Source: Synechococcus sp. PCC 6312 (GTDB lineage: Bacteria > Cyanobacteriota > Cyanobacteriia > Thermosynechococcales > Thermosynechococcaceae). From it: a stretch of DNA of 64,000 nt. Within the stretch, counting starts at the first letter, position 1. Each line of letters opens with the position of its first letter. The position numbers and the translations under genes are program-made. Shown one piece after another: positions 27,303 through 38,116 of this stretch. The stretch spans positions 1,489,501-1,553,500 of the forward strand of contig NC_019680.1 of the NCBI RefSeq assembly GCF_000316685.1, written 5' to 3'. The notes beneath the pieces are model-generated. The model made no database searches and was not told the origin of the DNA. It saw only the letters and a program-made list of their open reading frames with translations.

Positions 27303-28764
27303 GGCCGACAGACTCCTGAACAGGTAGGGTAATCGTAAAGGTTGTTTCCCCAGGCCGGGAGTTAACCGCAATTGTTCCCTGGTGCTTGTCAATAATTTTG
27401 CGGACAATATCTAAGCCTAAGCCATTGCCCTCACCAATGGGTTTGGTCGTAAAAAAGGGTTCAAAAATCCGGGGCATGACTTCATCGGGAATTCCCGGCC
27501 CACTATCGGTAATTTGAATTTCAATGGCCTGGAGTTGGTTTTTAACCTGGATTTCGAGGCGGCCCCGTTCGTCCATGGCCTGGAGCGCATTGTGGATTAA
27601 ATTTGTCCACACCTGGGTGAGTTCATCGGGATAACAGGGAATTAAGGGAACTGGCTCATACTCCCGCATTACCTCGACTCCATGCTTCAGTTTGTTGTGA
27701 TAGAGGGTTAAGACGGTTTCAATCCCATCCGTCACCTGCGCCACCACTTTTTGACCGGATTGATCAAAACGGGCATAGGTTTTTAGGGCAAAGACGACTT
27801 TGGCGGCCCGTTCAATGGCGGTGGTAATCGTGTGGGTGCTGCGTTCTAATAGGGCTAATTGATGGGCTAATTCGATAACCTCTAACCCCGTTGGGGCCTG
27901 GAGTAAGGGCAAAAACGGGGCTAAGTCTCCCAAAACTCCAATATCAATCAGGGTATCAGCCCAACCATCAGGGTTTTCAACCGCCAACTCCTCTAAAATC
28001 GGAACAATGCGCCGTTTATGTTGTCGTCGCTCGCGGCTGGAGAGTTGCAATGTATCCTGGAGGCAAGACTGTCTTAGGGATGTAAAGGCCGCAAACAATT
28101 CGGGGGAGAGGTTCCGCAATACATCTGGCAGAGTTGGGAGAGTGCGCTGAGCAAATAAATCAATGGTCTCAATGGATGATCGAATGGCCCCCAAGGGCGT
28201 ATTAATTTCATGGGCTACCCCCGCTACTAACTGCCCCAAAGCCGCCATCTTCTCGGAATGAACAAGTTCTCGCTGCGTGTTTTGGAGTTGGCTTAAGGCT
28301 TCAGCAAGTTCTTGATTTCGTTGTTGGAGACGGGCTTCCGTGGACTTCAGTTGATCCATGGCCAACCGTTGCTGAGTAATATCTCGAACAAAACCTTCAT
28401 AATATTGGACTTGTCCCTGCTGATCACGCACCACCCGACAGGTTTCGGAAATCCAAATAATGCTCCTATCCCGCCGATAAATCGCCGATTCAAAATCAGT
28501 CAGGGTATCCCGCTGGGCCATCAAGGTAATAAACTCTTGCCGCCGCTGGGGTTCCACATACAAACCGGCCTTGGCATTAGGCTGATCTTGAATTAAAGCC
28601 TCTGGAGAATCATAACCATAAATTTTTGCCAACGAATAGTTAGCTCGAATATAGCGTCCAGCCAAATCCGTCTGGAAAATCCCTTCGGCAGCATTCTCGA
28701 AAATACTCCGAAATGCTAACTCTGATGAACTTAAGTCTCTAACCCCAGTGTGGCTTTCAAACAT
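27295..28764 (-). CDS. PAS-domain sensor histidine kinase
   Basis: Soluble kinase of 489 residues from ATG 28764 (MFESHTGV); the frame is open to 28857 but the extra 31 residues do not look conserved. A PAS-PAC domain (residues ~15-130; IFENAAEGIFQTDLAGRYIR) is followed by a coiled coil and a HisKA-type dimerisation block with His185 in GVAHEINTPLGAI. An unusually long helical insertion (~100 residues with ALLERSTHTITTAIERA) separates it from the ATPase domain (TNLIHNALQAM, ITDSGPGIP, GNGLGLDIVRKI). No membrane segment is present. It is the likely kinase for the two following regulators. Confidence 0.88.
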   Translation of the reverse strand: MFESHTGVRDLSSSELAFRSIFENAAEGIFQTDLAGRYIRANYSLAKIYGYDSPEALIQDQPNAKAGLYVEPQRRQEFITLMAQRDTLTDFESAIYRRDRSIIWISETCRVVRDQQGQVQYYEGFVRDITQQRLAMDQLKSTEARLQQRNQELAEALSQLQNTQRELVHSEKMAALGQLVAGVAHEINTPLGAIRSSIETIDLFAQRTLPTLPDVLRNLSPELFAAFTSLRQSCLQDTLQLSSRERRQHKRRIVPILEELAVENPDGWADTLIDIGVLGDLAPFLPLLQAPTGLEVIELAHQLALLERSTHTITTAIERAAKVVFALKTYARFDQSGQKVVAQVTDGIETVLTLYHNKLKHGVEVMREYEPVPLIPCYPDELTQVWTNLIHNALQAMDERGRLEIQVKNQLQAIEIQITDSGPGIPDEVMPRIFEPFFTTKPIGEGNGLGLDIVRKIIDKHQGTIAVNSRPGETTFTITLPVQESVGHA

Positions 28765-28944
28765 GGTAGTCAGTGTTGTCCTCAGGCGATTGACCGACAC
28801 AAAGCATGGCCCAGGTGAATGATTGCAGTATATCGAAGTCTCATTCCTTAAAGACATCTGTCCTCAAGTCCCCTGGGTACAACTTCCGAGAACTTGACCT
28901 TGTATCAAGCCCTTGTCTAAATAAATTCACCCATCAAGACCCTA

Positions 28945-28960
28945 GTTCGGGAAGCCGTAC
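28945..28960 (+). promoter_or_regulatory. K-box upstream of groESL
   Basis: GTTCGG-GAAG-CCGTAC fits the cyanobacterial groE K-box consensus GTTCGG-NNAN-CCNNAC at every fixed position. It lies just upstream of a likely promoter (TATGGA at 28976-28981 as -10) and 40 bp upstream of CIRCE. The K-box is described as a positive light/heat element of groE transcription. I recall the consensus from the literature and did not look it up. Confidence 0.65.
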
Positions 28961-28999
28961 TCAAGATGTGATTGCTATGGATAGGGGTTTCTCGGTAAG

Positions 29000-29026
29000 T
29001 TAGCAGTCAGAGGTGGAGAGTGCTAA
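29000..29026 (+). promoter_or_regulatory. CIRCE element (HrcA operator) of groESL
   Basis: TTAGCAGTC-N9-GAGTGCTAA is the CIRCE inverted repeat with one mismatch in the left arm (consensus TTAGCACTC). It is placed shortly after the presumed transcription start and 155 bp before groES. It predicts repression by HrcA, relieved on heat shock; hrcA itself is not in the window. Confidence 0.85.
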
Positions 29027-29180
29027 ATCTCGACGGATGCTCTTAATGAAGCTTTGGGACTTGGCAGTTAATCTTTCCATCCTAACGAGTTTGGGGCCAC
29101 TGATGTGCATCAGTTTCCTGAACTTGTTCATCACCCTCCTTTTACTCAATCAACTCTAATTGTTGGGAGACATAGTCCGT

Positions 29181-29492
29181 ATGGCAGCAGTATCTTTGAG
29201 TGTTTCAACGGTAAAACCCCTCGGTGACCGGATTTTTATCAAGGTCAGCGAAGCCGAAGCCAAAACCGCGGGTGGGATTCTTTTACCCGATAATGCCCAA
29301 GAAAAACCTCAAGTGGGAGAAGTCACCGCCGTGGGGCCTGGGAAGCGCAGTGATGACGGTACTCGCCAAGAACTCGATGTCAAAGTTGGCGATAAAGTTC
29401 TTTACTCCAAATACGCCGGCACTGAAGTTAAGTTGGCGGGTGAAGAATATATTCTCTTGTCCGAAAAAGACATCCTGGCAGTTGTGGCCTAA
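29181..29492 (+). CDS. groES: Co-chaperonin GroES
   Basis: Heptameric lid of the GroEL chamber, 103 residues. [21 protein letters not shown] starts the fold, followed by the mobile loop and [34 protein letters not shown] and [14 protein letters not shown] at the end. The frame opens at 29160, but ATG 29181 (MAAVSLSV) gives the cyanobacterial N-terminus. groEL follows after 90 bp. Regulated by the K-box and CIRCE upstream. Confidence 0.96.
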   Translation: MAAVSLSVSTVKPLGDRIFIKVSEAEAKTAGGILLPDNAQEKPQVGEVTAVGPGKRSDDGTRQELDVKVGDKVLYSKYAGTEVKLAGEEYILLSEKDILAVVA

Positions 29493-29567
29493 GTTTGCTC
29501 CCCTGAGCACCTCACACATCTGATTGCACATCTTTTTGCCTCAATCAAACCATTGTTGAATTGTTAA

Positions 29568-31220
<1,653 letters not shown>

Positions 31221-31286
31221 GACCCCAATTGGGACTTTTAGTTAACGTTAAAACTCAACTATCCCAAATGAGTTAATCAACTTGAA

Positions 31287-31313
31287 GGCGGAGGTATTCA
31301 CTTCCGTCTTTTT
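31287..31313 (+). terminator. Rho-independent terminator after groEL
   Basis: GGCGGAGG-TATTCA-CTTCCGTC forms an 8-bp stem with two G-T pairs and a 6-nt loop, followed by TTTTTG. AA/TT flanks extend the stem. It ends the groESL transcript. Confidence 0.8.
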
Positions 31314-31483
31314 GTTTTGGAGTTGAATTAAATCTTCAGAAGCTAACACAATCAACCGAGAAAATGCTGAACTGGTGTTGTTTTCAAGCCAGCTGGGTAA
31401 GACGATGATCGCCACCCAGGCCAAGCATGACGACCAGATCATCTTCCTAATACCTTTCACGACTTAGAAGTCTCAGTCTAATC

Positions 31484-33088
31484 CTAGGCAGCAGATTGAG
31501 CCGCAACAGGAGTCGCGAGGGATTGGGGTTGTTGGGCCAGGTATGCCGCAAGTTGGGCTTCAATTTCTCCCCGTACCCGCTGGCGATAGTCAATAAAGTG
31601 TTCGGCCTGGGCGCAAACTGATAAATAACTGACGACTACCATGGGATACTGCCAGGCCAAGCTGACCAAATTTAACCAAAACTGCCAACGGGTGGAGCGG
31701 AGAATTCCTTGTCGCCAAATCAGGATAAGCAATGCCCGAATGGCTACCCAATCAATCGCCAATTTTTCTCGGGCCTGGGGCCGCTTGGCATAGTTTCGCT
31801 TCCGGGCTGCTCCTAAGATTAAAAAGTGGCGATAGGTGCGGTTCAAAAAAGTAAGGGGTTCATACAGTTGCCAAAAGCCATCAATGTACTCTTGGGCAAT
31901 TTCTTCGATGGGGCGAGTTGGGGTGAAATTCATCAATGTGACTTGGTTGCCCGTCCCCTCCCCGGCGGCGCGTAAACGACCTTCTCGGTTAAGGCGATGC
32001 CAGAGCGCAGTGTCAGGGAGGGCCTGGAGCATACTAAACATGGCAGTGGGAATGGTTGTTTCCTCGACAAATTTGACCACCCGTTGCCCGGCCCCAGATT
32101 TTTCACCATCAAAGCCAATAATAAATCCAGCCATCACCCGCAACCCGGCCTGGCTAATGGACAACACAGATTCCACCAGAGGATCCCGATTATTTTGGAA
32201 TTTTTTTGTTAAGGCCAAACTATCACTATCGGGGGTTTCAATCCCTAAAAACACCGTGCCAAAATTAGCCTCCACCATCAGTTGCATCAATTCAGGATCT
32301 TGAGCCAAATCTACAGAGGCTTCTGTGCCAAAGGAAAATGGATATCTGTGCTCGGCTAGCCAAGGTTTGAGAGCTTTGAGGAGCAGCTTGACGTTGCGCT
32401 TGTTGCCAATAAAGTTGTCATCCACAACAAAAATACTTTTCCGCCACCCTAAGTCGTAAAGAGATTGCAATTCAGCCAGGAGTTGCTCTGGGGTTTTGGT
32501 GCGGGGCTTACGGCCGTAAAGAACAATAATGTCGCAAAATTCACATTGGAAGGGGCAACCGCGGGAAAACTGGACAGACATCTCCGCATAGGCCGATAAA
32601 TCCAGTAAATCAAACCGAGGGATGGGTGTGCTGGTGACATCCGGGCGTTCGCCATTGGCTCGAAAAATCCCTTGAGTTTGCCCATTTTCTAAGGCTTCAA
32701 CAAACAGGGGTAGGGTAATTTCCCCTTCATCCAAAATGAGGAAATCCGCACCCGCAGCTAGGCTTTCTTCAGGCAAGGCGGTTGCATAGGGGCCACCCAC
32801 CGCAACTAATTTTCCCTGGGCCTTTGCAGCTTGAATCTGAGCGGCGAAATCAGCTTTTTGCACAATCATCGCCGATAGAATCACCACATCGGCCCAGGCC
32901 CATTCTTCCCTTGTGACATCTCGGACATTGCGATCCACCAGCTTAAAGTTCCAGGCCTGGGGCAGTAACGCCGCAACCGTAATCATCCCTAAGGGGGGCA
33001 ATTGAGCCTTGAGATTGACAAGTTCTAAGGTTTTTTCAAAGGACCAGAAGCTCTGGGGGAACTGGGGATAAATTAGAAGAATGTTCAT
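31484..33088 (-). CDS. B12-binding-domain radical SAM protein (DUF4070 family)
   Basis: A 534-residue protein. The N-terminal ~140 residues are a cobalamin-binding-type Rossmann domain (MNILLIYPQFPQSFWSFEK, VVILSAMIVQ, VAVGGPYATALPEE) without a classical DxHxxG motif. The radical SAM core holds the cluster cysteines Cys178, Cys182 and Cys185 in SRGCPFQCEFCD. The C-terminal part matches DUF4070. Hopanoid C-2 methylase HpnP belongs to the same superfamily, but its specific N-terminal sequence is not matched, so no substrate is claimed. Transcribed alone. Confidence 0.8.
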   Translation of the reverse strand: MNILLIYPQFPQSFWSFEKTLELVNLKAQLPPLGMITVAALLPQAWNFKLVDRNVRDVTREEWAWADVVILSAMIVQKADFAAQIQAAKAQGKLVAVGGPYATALPEESLAAGADFLILDEGEITLPLFVEALENGQTQGIFRANGERPDVTSTPIPRFDLLDLSAYAEMSVQFSRGCPFQCEFCDIIVLYGRKPRTKTPEQLLAELQSLYDLGWRKSIFVVDDNFIGNKRNVKLLLKALKPWLAEHRYPFSFGTEASVDLAQDPELMQLMVEANFGTVFLGIETPDSDSLALTKKFQNNRDPLVESVLSISQAGLRVMAGFIIGFDGEKSGAGQRVVKFVEETTIPTAMFSMLQALPDTALWHRLNREGRLRAAGEGTGNQVTLMNFTPTRPIEEIAQEYIDGFWQLYEPLTFLNRTYRHFLILGAARKRNYAKRPQAREKLAIDWVAIRALLILIWRQGILRSTRWQFWLNLVSLAWQYPMVVVSYLSVCAQAEHFIDYRQRVRGEIEAQLAAYLAQQPQSLATPVAAQSAA

Positions 33089-33260
33089 TTAAAAAAACCG
33101 AAAATTAAGAGCCTGAAGTAAAAATACTTATTGCCTGCATCATAACCTGTCCCTCCTGAAAACCCTAATTACGATCCATCAAAATCCTAATTATGTTCAT
33201 AGAAATAGATCCAGACCCAGGGAGAGACAGGCAAGGGGATGTGATTTTGGACGAGCTACT

Positions 33261-33773
33261 TTAGTAAGTTACTAGGGTTTTAATCGGCACATCGGGGAGT
33301 AATTTCCGCCCGCCTAAATCTTCTAACTCGACAATAAAGGCAAAGCCAGCAAGTTCCCCCTGGGCCTGGTCAACCAGTTGGGCGGCCGCCGCGGCGGTTC
33401 CTCCGGTGGCCATCAAATCATCCACAATCAGAACCCGACTCCCCGGTTGAACAGCATCCTGGTGAATTTCGAGTTTATCAGTGCCATACTCCAAGCTGTA
33501 TTCGACACTATACACGGCCTGGCAAAGCTTACCGGGTTTACGAATTGGGACAAATCCGGCTCCTAAGCAATAGGCCAAGGGCGCGCCGAAGATAAACCCC
33601 CGCGACTCAATCCCAGCAATGTAGTCAATTCCCGCATCAGCATGGTGATCATGGAGTTGGTCAATCACATAGCGCAGGCCGGCTTCATTTTGCAGGAGGG
33701 TGGTGATATCCCGAAATAAAATTCCAGGCTTAGGAAAATCAGGCACATCACGGATTAACGATTTTAAGTCCAT
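33261..33773 (-). CDS. apt: Adenine phosphoribosyltransferase
   Basis: Purine salvage enzyme of 170 residues converting adenine and PRPP to [24 protein letters not shown] is the family N-terminus, [10 protein letters not shown] the adenine-side loop, and [17 protein letters not shown] the PRPP-binding motif. Start ATG 33773. Downstream of the ProA-like gene on the same strand, 50 bp apart. Confidence 0.95.
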   Translation of the reverse strand: MDLKSLIRDVPDFPKPGILFRDITTLLQNEAGLRYVIDQLHDHHADAGIDYIAGIESRGFIFGAPLAYCLGAGFVPIRKPGKLCQAVYSVEYSLEYGTDKLEIHQDAVQPGSRVLIVDDLMATGGTAAAAAQLVDQAQGELAGFAFIVELEDLGGRKLLPDVPIKTLVTY

Positions 33774-33823
33774 AGGGTTAACTCCTCAGTTCCGCCCCAA
33801 ATCCTAACTGATTATCGGGATAG

Positions 33824-35035
33824 TTAAGCAAAAAATAACCGTTGATGGCTAACCAATTGCCCCAGGCCGACCAGGCCCCGATACAGTCCCGCTTGGGCAG
33901 AAATCCCTAGGGATAATGTTTCTAAACGAGAAAACTCTGGGGGCCGATTCAACCAAATTTGGGGTGAGCGTACCCGTTGGCTGAGGGTTAAACATTCTCG
34001 GTAAGATTCACTGGCAACGGCACAAACTGGGCCGCGACCATACTGATTGATCCAAGTAATTCCGGCTTCCAAATTGGGTACGGCTTCAAAGGCGACAATT
34101 TTCTTGAGATAAGCCCCTTGCCATTCCTCTGCATCCACTATCTTGAATTGCCCAAATTCGGCTTTTAATGCCGTTCCTAACCGTATCTCAAAGCCTTGTT
34201 GCCCCAAACTATCCCAGAGCCAGGCCAGGAGGGAGCGATTTAACTCCGGCGGGACTAGAACTTTTTCGATGGCGACCACTGCATCCGGCTCGGCCTGGTG
34301 ACTCCGGTAAATCATTTCTAAGACTAGTTCCGGCTGGCCAGATGCCCCCCAAAATAGATAGTTATTTCCAATCGCAATGGGAAGGGTTTGGCCACTAGTT
34401 TGCTGCTGAACTTGCCAGACAAAACTGGGACGGCCATAGGGGATTAGCAAATTCAGACCAGATGGAGCTGCCGTAATCTCCTTCAGCGGGACTTCAGGGG
34501 CCAGGGATTGGATGGTGGTGATCGGGAGGTTGGCTTTGGCCAAGGCTGTATGGATTAGATCCAGCAAGGCCTGGTTGGTGTAGCTCGTTTCTGGTGAGGG
34601 GCGCACAATTAAGGCATTACCAGTTTTAAGACACAGACTGGCTGTTAGCAATGGCATTAAGGGAAACCCTTCATAGACCAGGCCAACTAGACCAATAGGA
34701 ATGGGAAACATATGCCCAGCCATGCCGTGAGAAACTGCGAGTGGATCCGGGGCCGATAACAGTCGCTCTAACCAGGCCCCACCCATCTTTAAGCGTTCGT
34801 GGGTCAGCCGTAACCAGGCCAAAATGGTTGGGGACGTTGCTAAATCGCGGCTGGATTCTAGGTCCAGGGTATTGGCTTCTAAAATGGCTGAGGCATTCTC
34901 CCGTAATTGTTGCCCAAGCAGGTGCAAAACCTGATCACGCACAGCGGCCGAACAAGTGGCAATCAGCGGCTGGGCCTGGTGGGCAGCAGTAAAGCATTCG
35001 GCAACGGAGAGAGGTACGGGGCAGGAATGGGTCAT
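33824..35035 (-). CDS. ProA-like glutamate-5-semialdehyde dehydrogenase homologue lacking catalytic Cys
   Basis: A 403-residue member of the ProA branch of aldehyde dehydrogenases (normal ProA is about 420). GLVGLVYEGFPLMPLLTASL, CLKTGNALIVRPSPE and LNLLIPYGRPSFV match the NAD(P)-domain blocks. At the catalytic site, where ProA has PSTCNAMETLLV, this protein has PDAVVAIEKVLV: Cys is replaced by Val253 (GTG at 34279-34277). The Asn next to it is also lost. It therefore should not form the thioester and may be structural or regulatory, or a decaying paralogue. The frame extends to 35278, but that part is antisense to the next gene; ATG 35035 is chosen. Confidence 0.75.
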   Translation of the reverse strand: MTHSCPVPLSVAECFTAAHQAQPLIATCSAAVRDQVLHLLGQQLRENASAILEANTLDLESSRDLATSPTILAWLRLTHERLKMGGAWLERLLSAPDPLAVSHGMAGHMFPIPIGLVGLVYEGFPLMPLLTASLCLKTGNALIVRPSPETSYTNQALLDLIHTALAKANLPITTIQSLAPEVPLKEITAAPSGLNLLIPYGRPSFVWQVQQQTSGQTLPIAIGNNYLFWGASGQPELVLEMIYRSHQAEPDAVVAIEKVLVPPELNRSLLAWLWDSLGQQGFEIRLGTALKAEFGQFKIVDAEEWQGAYLKKIVAFEAVPNLEAGITWINQYGRGPVCAVASESYRECLTLSQRVRSPQIWLNRPPEFSRLETLSLGISAQAGLYRGLVGLGQLVSHQRLFFA

Positions 35036-35049
35036 TCTGTCATTATCGA

Positions 35050-35487
35050 CTAGTGGCGGGAGAGCGCAACCCAGATCAGCAGGGCCGGGAAGAGCATCAT
35101 TGCAATGGCCAGAACGACCCAAATCATGATTTCCAGTTTTAGTGAAGCTTGGAACAGGAGCGGTACCCAGAGCAAAATCGGCAAAAGTAAGAAGATGAGT
35201 AGTCCCAAGGTATAAAGCCAAGGCTGATCTCCCAGGCCCCGCCGCAGGGCTTGCCACTGTAAGCCAGTCCAATACCAAATCCGCTTGTAAGGATAGGTGA
35301 CGACTAATTGTTCAATGGAATAGCCATCGGGACGGACAACAAAAATTTGCTGGCAGCGTTGACATCCCAAAGCCTCGGTTAAGACGATTGGGATTAATTC
35401 CCCATTTTGGCGACAGGGACAAGGGTAGTGAGCAGCGGGGTCAACCTTATGGGCGTTCGGGAGCGTCACGGGATAGTTTGCAAACAC
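35050..35487 (-). CDS. Zinc-ribbon membrane protein of unknown function
   Basis: A 145-residue protein, not recognised beyond its layout. The N-terminal half has four cysteines as CPC and CQRC (YPCPCRQNG, GCQRCQQIF), which look like a small zinc ribbon with ~19 residues between the pairs. Two hydrophobic helices follow (about residues 91-114 and 118-140). The last gene residues end 15 bp before the ProA-like ATG, so the two are probably co-transcribed. Confidence 0.7.
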   Translation of the reverse strand: MFANYPVTLPNAHKVDPAAHYPCPCRQNGELIPIVLTEALGCQRCQQIFVVRPDGYSIEQLVVTYPYKRIWYWTGLQWQALRRGLGDQPWLYTLGLLIFLLLPILLWVPLLFQASLKLEIMIWVVLAIAMMLFPALLIWVALSRH

Positions 35488-35633
35488 TTAGGTTAAAAAT
35501 TCACCGGACAATTTTGCCGAAAAGCAGGCCCCTTTAGCATACAAACTGCATCCAGAAATATGCCAGGCCCAGAAACCATTTGCAACATTTTTCTCCTCAG
35601 GTTTAAGCCTTCCCAGGCCGGTATCCGCTGCTC

Positions 35634-37907
35634 CTAACGTAAAATCTGGCCCATAAAATCTCCCCAAATTGCGGCTGCATCCCCACTACTGCCCTGAGTT
35701 GGACTATTGTTATCATTGCCAAGCCAGACCCCAGTTAAGACATTCCGGCTGGGGACATAGCCAATAAACCATAAATCTCGATAGTCATTGGTGGTTCCCG
35801 TTTTACCCGCTGCCCTTAGGCCAATCGCCGCCGCCCGTCCTGTTCCTGCTCGCACAACTGCCGTTAGGGCCTGGGTCATGGTTGCCGCCACATCAGCCGG
35901 AACAACAGGTTCCCCCCGTAAGTCTTGGGCATCTCGCTCAAAAATGATCCGACAGGTCTGGAAATCATCGGGGTTAGAGCAATCTCCACCATCTTGAACA
36001 CGACTAATCGTTGTGGGAGGCAAGTAACGGCCTTGATTCGCTAAAACGGACAGCGCGCTACACATTTCGAGAAGAGTGGTTTCATTTTGCCCCAAAACCA
36101 GGCCTGGGACAGCTTGCAATGGACTTTTAATTCCCATTCGGTGAGCTAAATCCACCACTCGTTGTAAGCCAACTTGCTGGGCTAAGCGTAGAGCAATGGG
36201 GTTTTCGGAAAGAGCTAGGCCCTGGTATAAATCCATAGCACCACTGCCATGCCGACAGCCGGCAAACTGCTGCCCTTGCCAAAAAAATGGCCCGCAGGAG
36301 TAGGTTTGCCCCAGGGAAATTCCCCGCATTAAGGCCGCCGTGAATAAAATCACCTTAAAGGTTGAACCGGGTTGTCGCTGGGCCTGGGTGGCACGGTTAA
36401 ATTGACTTTGTCCATAGTCTTTTCCCCCGACTAACGCCGCAATCAACCCCGTTTCGGGATGAATGGTCAGCATTGCCCCTTGGCCGATACCTGCGGAATG
36501 GCCCCATTGTTGCAAATTAGCTTTCAGGGTCTTTTCGGCAATCTCTTGCCAGGCCGGGTTGAGTCCCGTGGTGACGATCAAATTCCCTTCCTGAGCTAAA
36601 TCCTTTCCTAACAACGTTGCCAAGTCCGCATAGACCTGATCCGTGTAGTAGGCTGCGGGTTGGATAGCGAGGGCTTTTTCAGCCTCTGGACTGACTTCAA
36701 TGCGTGACCGCCGCGCTCGATCAGCCTCCACCGCAGAAATATAGCCCTGTTCCGCCATGCGACTGATGACCCGATTGCGATAATCAATTGCGGCATCATA
36801 GTCCCGAATCGGATTAAAGCTATTGGGCGCAGGTAAAATCCCCACTAAGGTTGCCGCCTCTGCCAGGGTTAGATCCTTAGGTGGCTTATTGAAATAAAAC
36901 CTCGCCGCATCAGCAAAGCCATTATTACCCAGGCCCAGATAGACTCGATTTAAATAGGCCAGCAACAACTCATCTTTGCTGTAGGTGGCTTCTAACTTCA
37001 GAGCGACGATCATTTCCCGGAGTTTACGCCCCAAGGAATCTTCACTGCCCACATAATTGCGGTAAAGCGTCCGGGCCACCTGCTGGCTGAGGGTACTTGC
37101 GCCCTCCCGGAGTTCACCACCACCAATATTGGTTACAACCGCCCGCAAAATTCCCAGCGGATCCACCCCAAAATGCCAGTAGTAACGACTATCTTCCGAG
37201 GCAATCACTCCCTTGGCTAGGTAAGACGAATAGTCGGAAAGTTGGCGGAGTTCCACATGGGGGTGTTGCTCCACAGGGGCGAGGGGTTTGCCATCGGCTG
37301 ACAAAATAATCACTGGCCCTTGGGTCATTGCCGGTAAAGGTCGGACCGGAATTTTGGTCCATTCGACTCCCAACCAGATTAGGCCCAGACTGACTAAAGC
37401 GGCGGTTCCACCCAGGCCCCAAATGAAAATTTTGACGGCTAAGGGGGGCGGATTTAAAAAAGTCAGTTGGACAGCCCGGGCTTCATCTGGGGGGCCTAAG
37501 GTCAATGTATCGCCATCGTGTAATTCGCCTACTTCTATTCGGCGGCGACCGCGAAAAATACCATTACTGGAATCTAAATCCTCAATCTGAAAAACAGAAC
37601 TACCCGGCCCTAACCGAGTTAACTGGGCATGAACGCCACTGACAATAGAGCTATCAATTTTAATATCTGCCTTGGTCTGACTGCGGCCAAGAATGTAGCG
37701 ATCTCCTAAGAGAGGGTAAGGTTGGGCCTGGCCAGATTCGGGATCAAAGACCTCAAGGGTCGGAACTTGAGCCTGCTGTTTAAGGTGAATCCGACTCCAA
37801 TCAAATTGGGCCTGGGCAGCTTGCAGGGCCTGGGTGACGGTTTGGGTGAAGTTTTTCAGCAAGGGAGTCGCAGAAAATCGGCTTGTCATTCCAGCATATC
37901 GAGTCAC
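35634..37907 (-). CDS. Class A penicillin-binding protein with N-terminal FHA domain
   Basis: Bifunctional peptidoglycan synthase of 757 residues. Uniquely, an FHA phosphothreonine-binding domain comes first (residues ~60-155: RYILGRSQTKADIKI, SSNGIFRGRRRIEVGE), then one transmembrane helix (~158-180). The GT51 glycosyltransferase follows (EDSRYYWHFGVDPLGI, GASTLSQQVARTLY, LAYLNRVYLG), then a transpeptidase with SxxK in PGSTFK, SEN in LSENPIAL and KTGTT. The FHA part lies on the cytoplasmic side, so the enzyme may be steered by Ser/Thr kinases (inference). Met7 is an alternative start. Confidence 0.9.
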   Translation of the reverse strand: MTRYAGMTSRFSATPLLKNFTQTVTQALQAAQAQFDWSRIHLKQQAQVPTLEVFDPESGQAQPYPLLGDRYILGRSQTKADIKIDSSIVSGVHAQLTRLGPGSSVFQIEDLDSSNGIFRGRRRIEVGELHDGDTLTLGPPDEARAVQLTFLNPPPLAVKIFIWGLGGTAALVSLGLIWLGVEWTKIPVRPLPAMTQGPVIILSADGKPLAPVEQHPHVELRQLSDYSSYLAKGVIASEDSRYYWHFGVDPLGILRAVVTNIGGGELREGASTLSQQVARTLYRNYVGSEDSLGRKLREMIVALKLEATYSKDELLLAYLNRVYLGLGNNGFADAARFYFNKPPKDLTLAEAATLVGILPAPNSFNPIRDYDAAIDYRNRVISRMAEQGYISAVEADRARRSRIEVSPEAEKALAIQPAAYYTDQVYADLATLLGKDLAQEGNLIVTTGLNPAWQEIAEKTLKANLQQWGHSAGIGQGAMLTIHPETGLIAALVGGKDYGQSQFNRATQAQRQPGSTFKVILFTAALMRGISLGQTYSCGPFFWQGQQFAGCRHGSGAMDLYQGLALSENPIALRLAQQVGLQRVVDLAHRMGIKSPLQAVPGLVLGQNETTLLEMCSALSVLANQGRYLPPTTISRVQDGGDCSNPDDFQTCRIIFERDAQDLRGEPVVPADVAATMTQALTAVVRAGTGRAAAIGLRAAGKTGTTNDYRDLWFIGYVPSRNVLTGVWLGNDNNSPTQGSSGDAAAIWGDFMGQILR

Positions 37908-38116
37908 AGAGCTTCTGAAAAAAGTTAGATTTCTACTAGGAAGAAGAAATATACCGGATCATTTCAGTCAATGCAGACGTAATGAGTCCATCTGATGTTG
38001 CTAACTTGAGTTTTGCCTCAGGCCATTGATTGACTCTTAGCAACTAACGGCAGGGAGTGGCAACTTGTAGGCTACCCTAGACCTTAGGCCTCTCACGTCA
38101 AAGAAGTTATGCCCTG

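Noticed and set aside
29027..29180. N-box (GATCTA) in the groES leader
   Set aside because: The hexamer is not present between CIRCE and the start codon.
31248..31460. 70-codon minus-strand ORF after groEL
   Set aside because: It runs through the groEL terminator hairpin and encodes nothing recognisable.
35036..35278. 81-residue N-terminal extension of the ProA-like protein
   Set aside because: The extension overlaps the zinc-ribbon gene in another frame and matches nothing in ProA; the internal ATG at 35035 fits the family.
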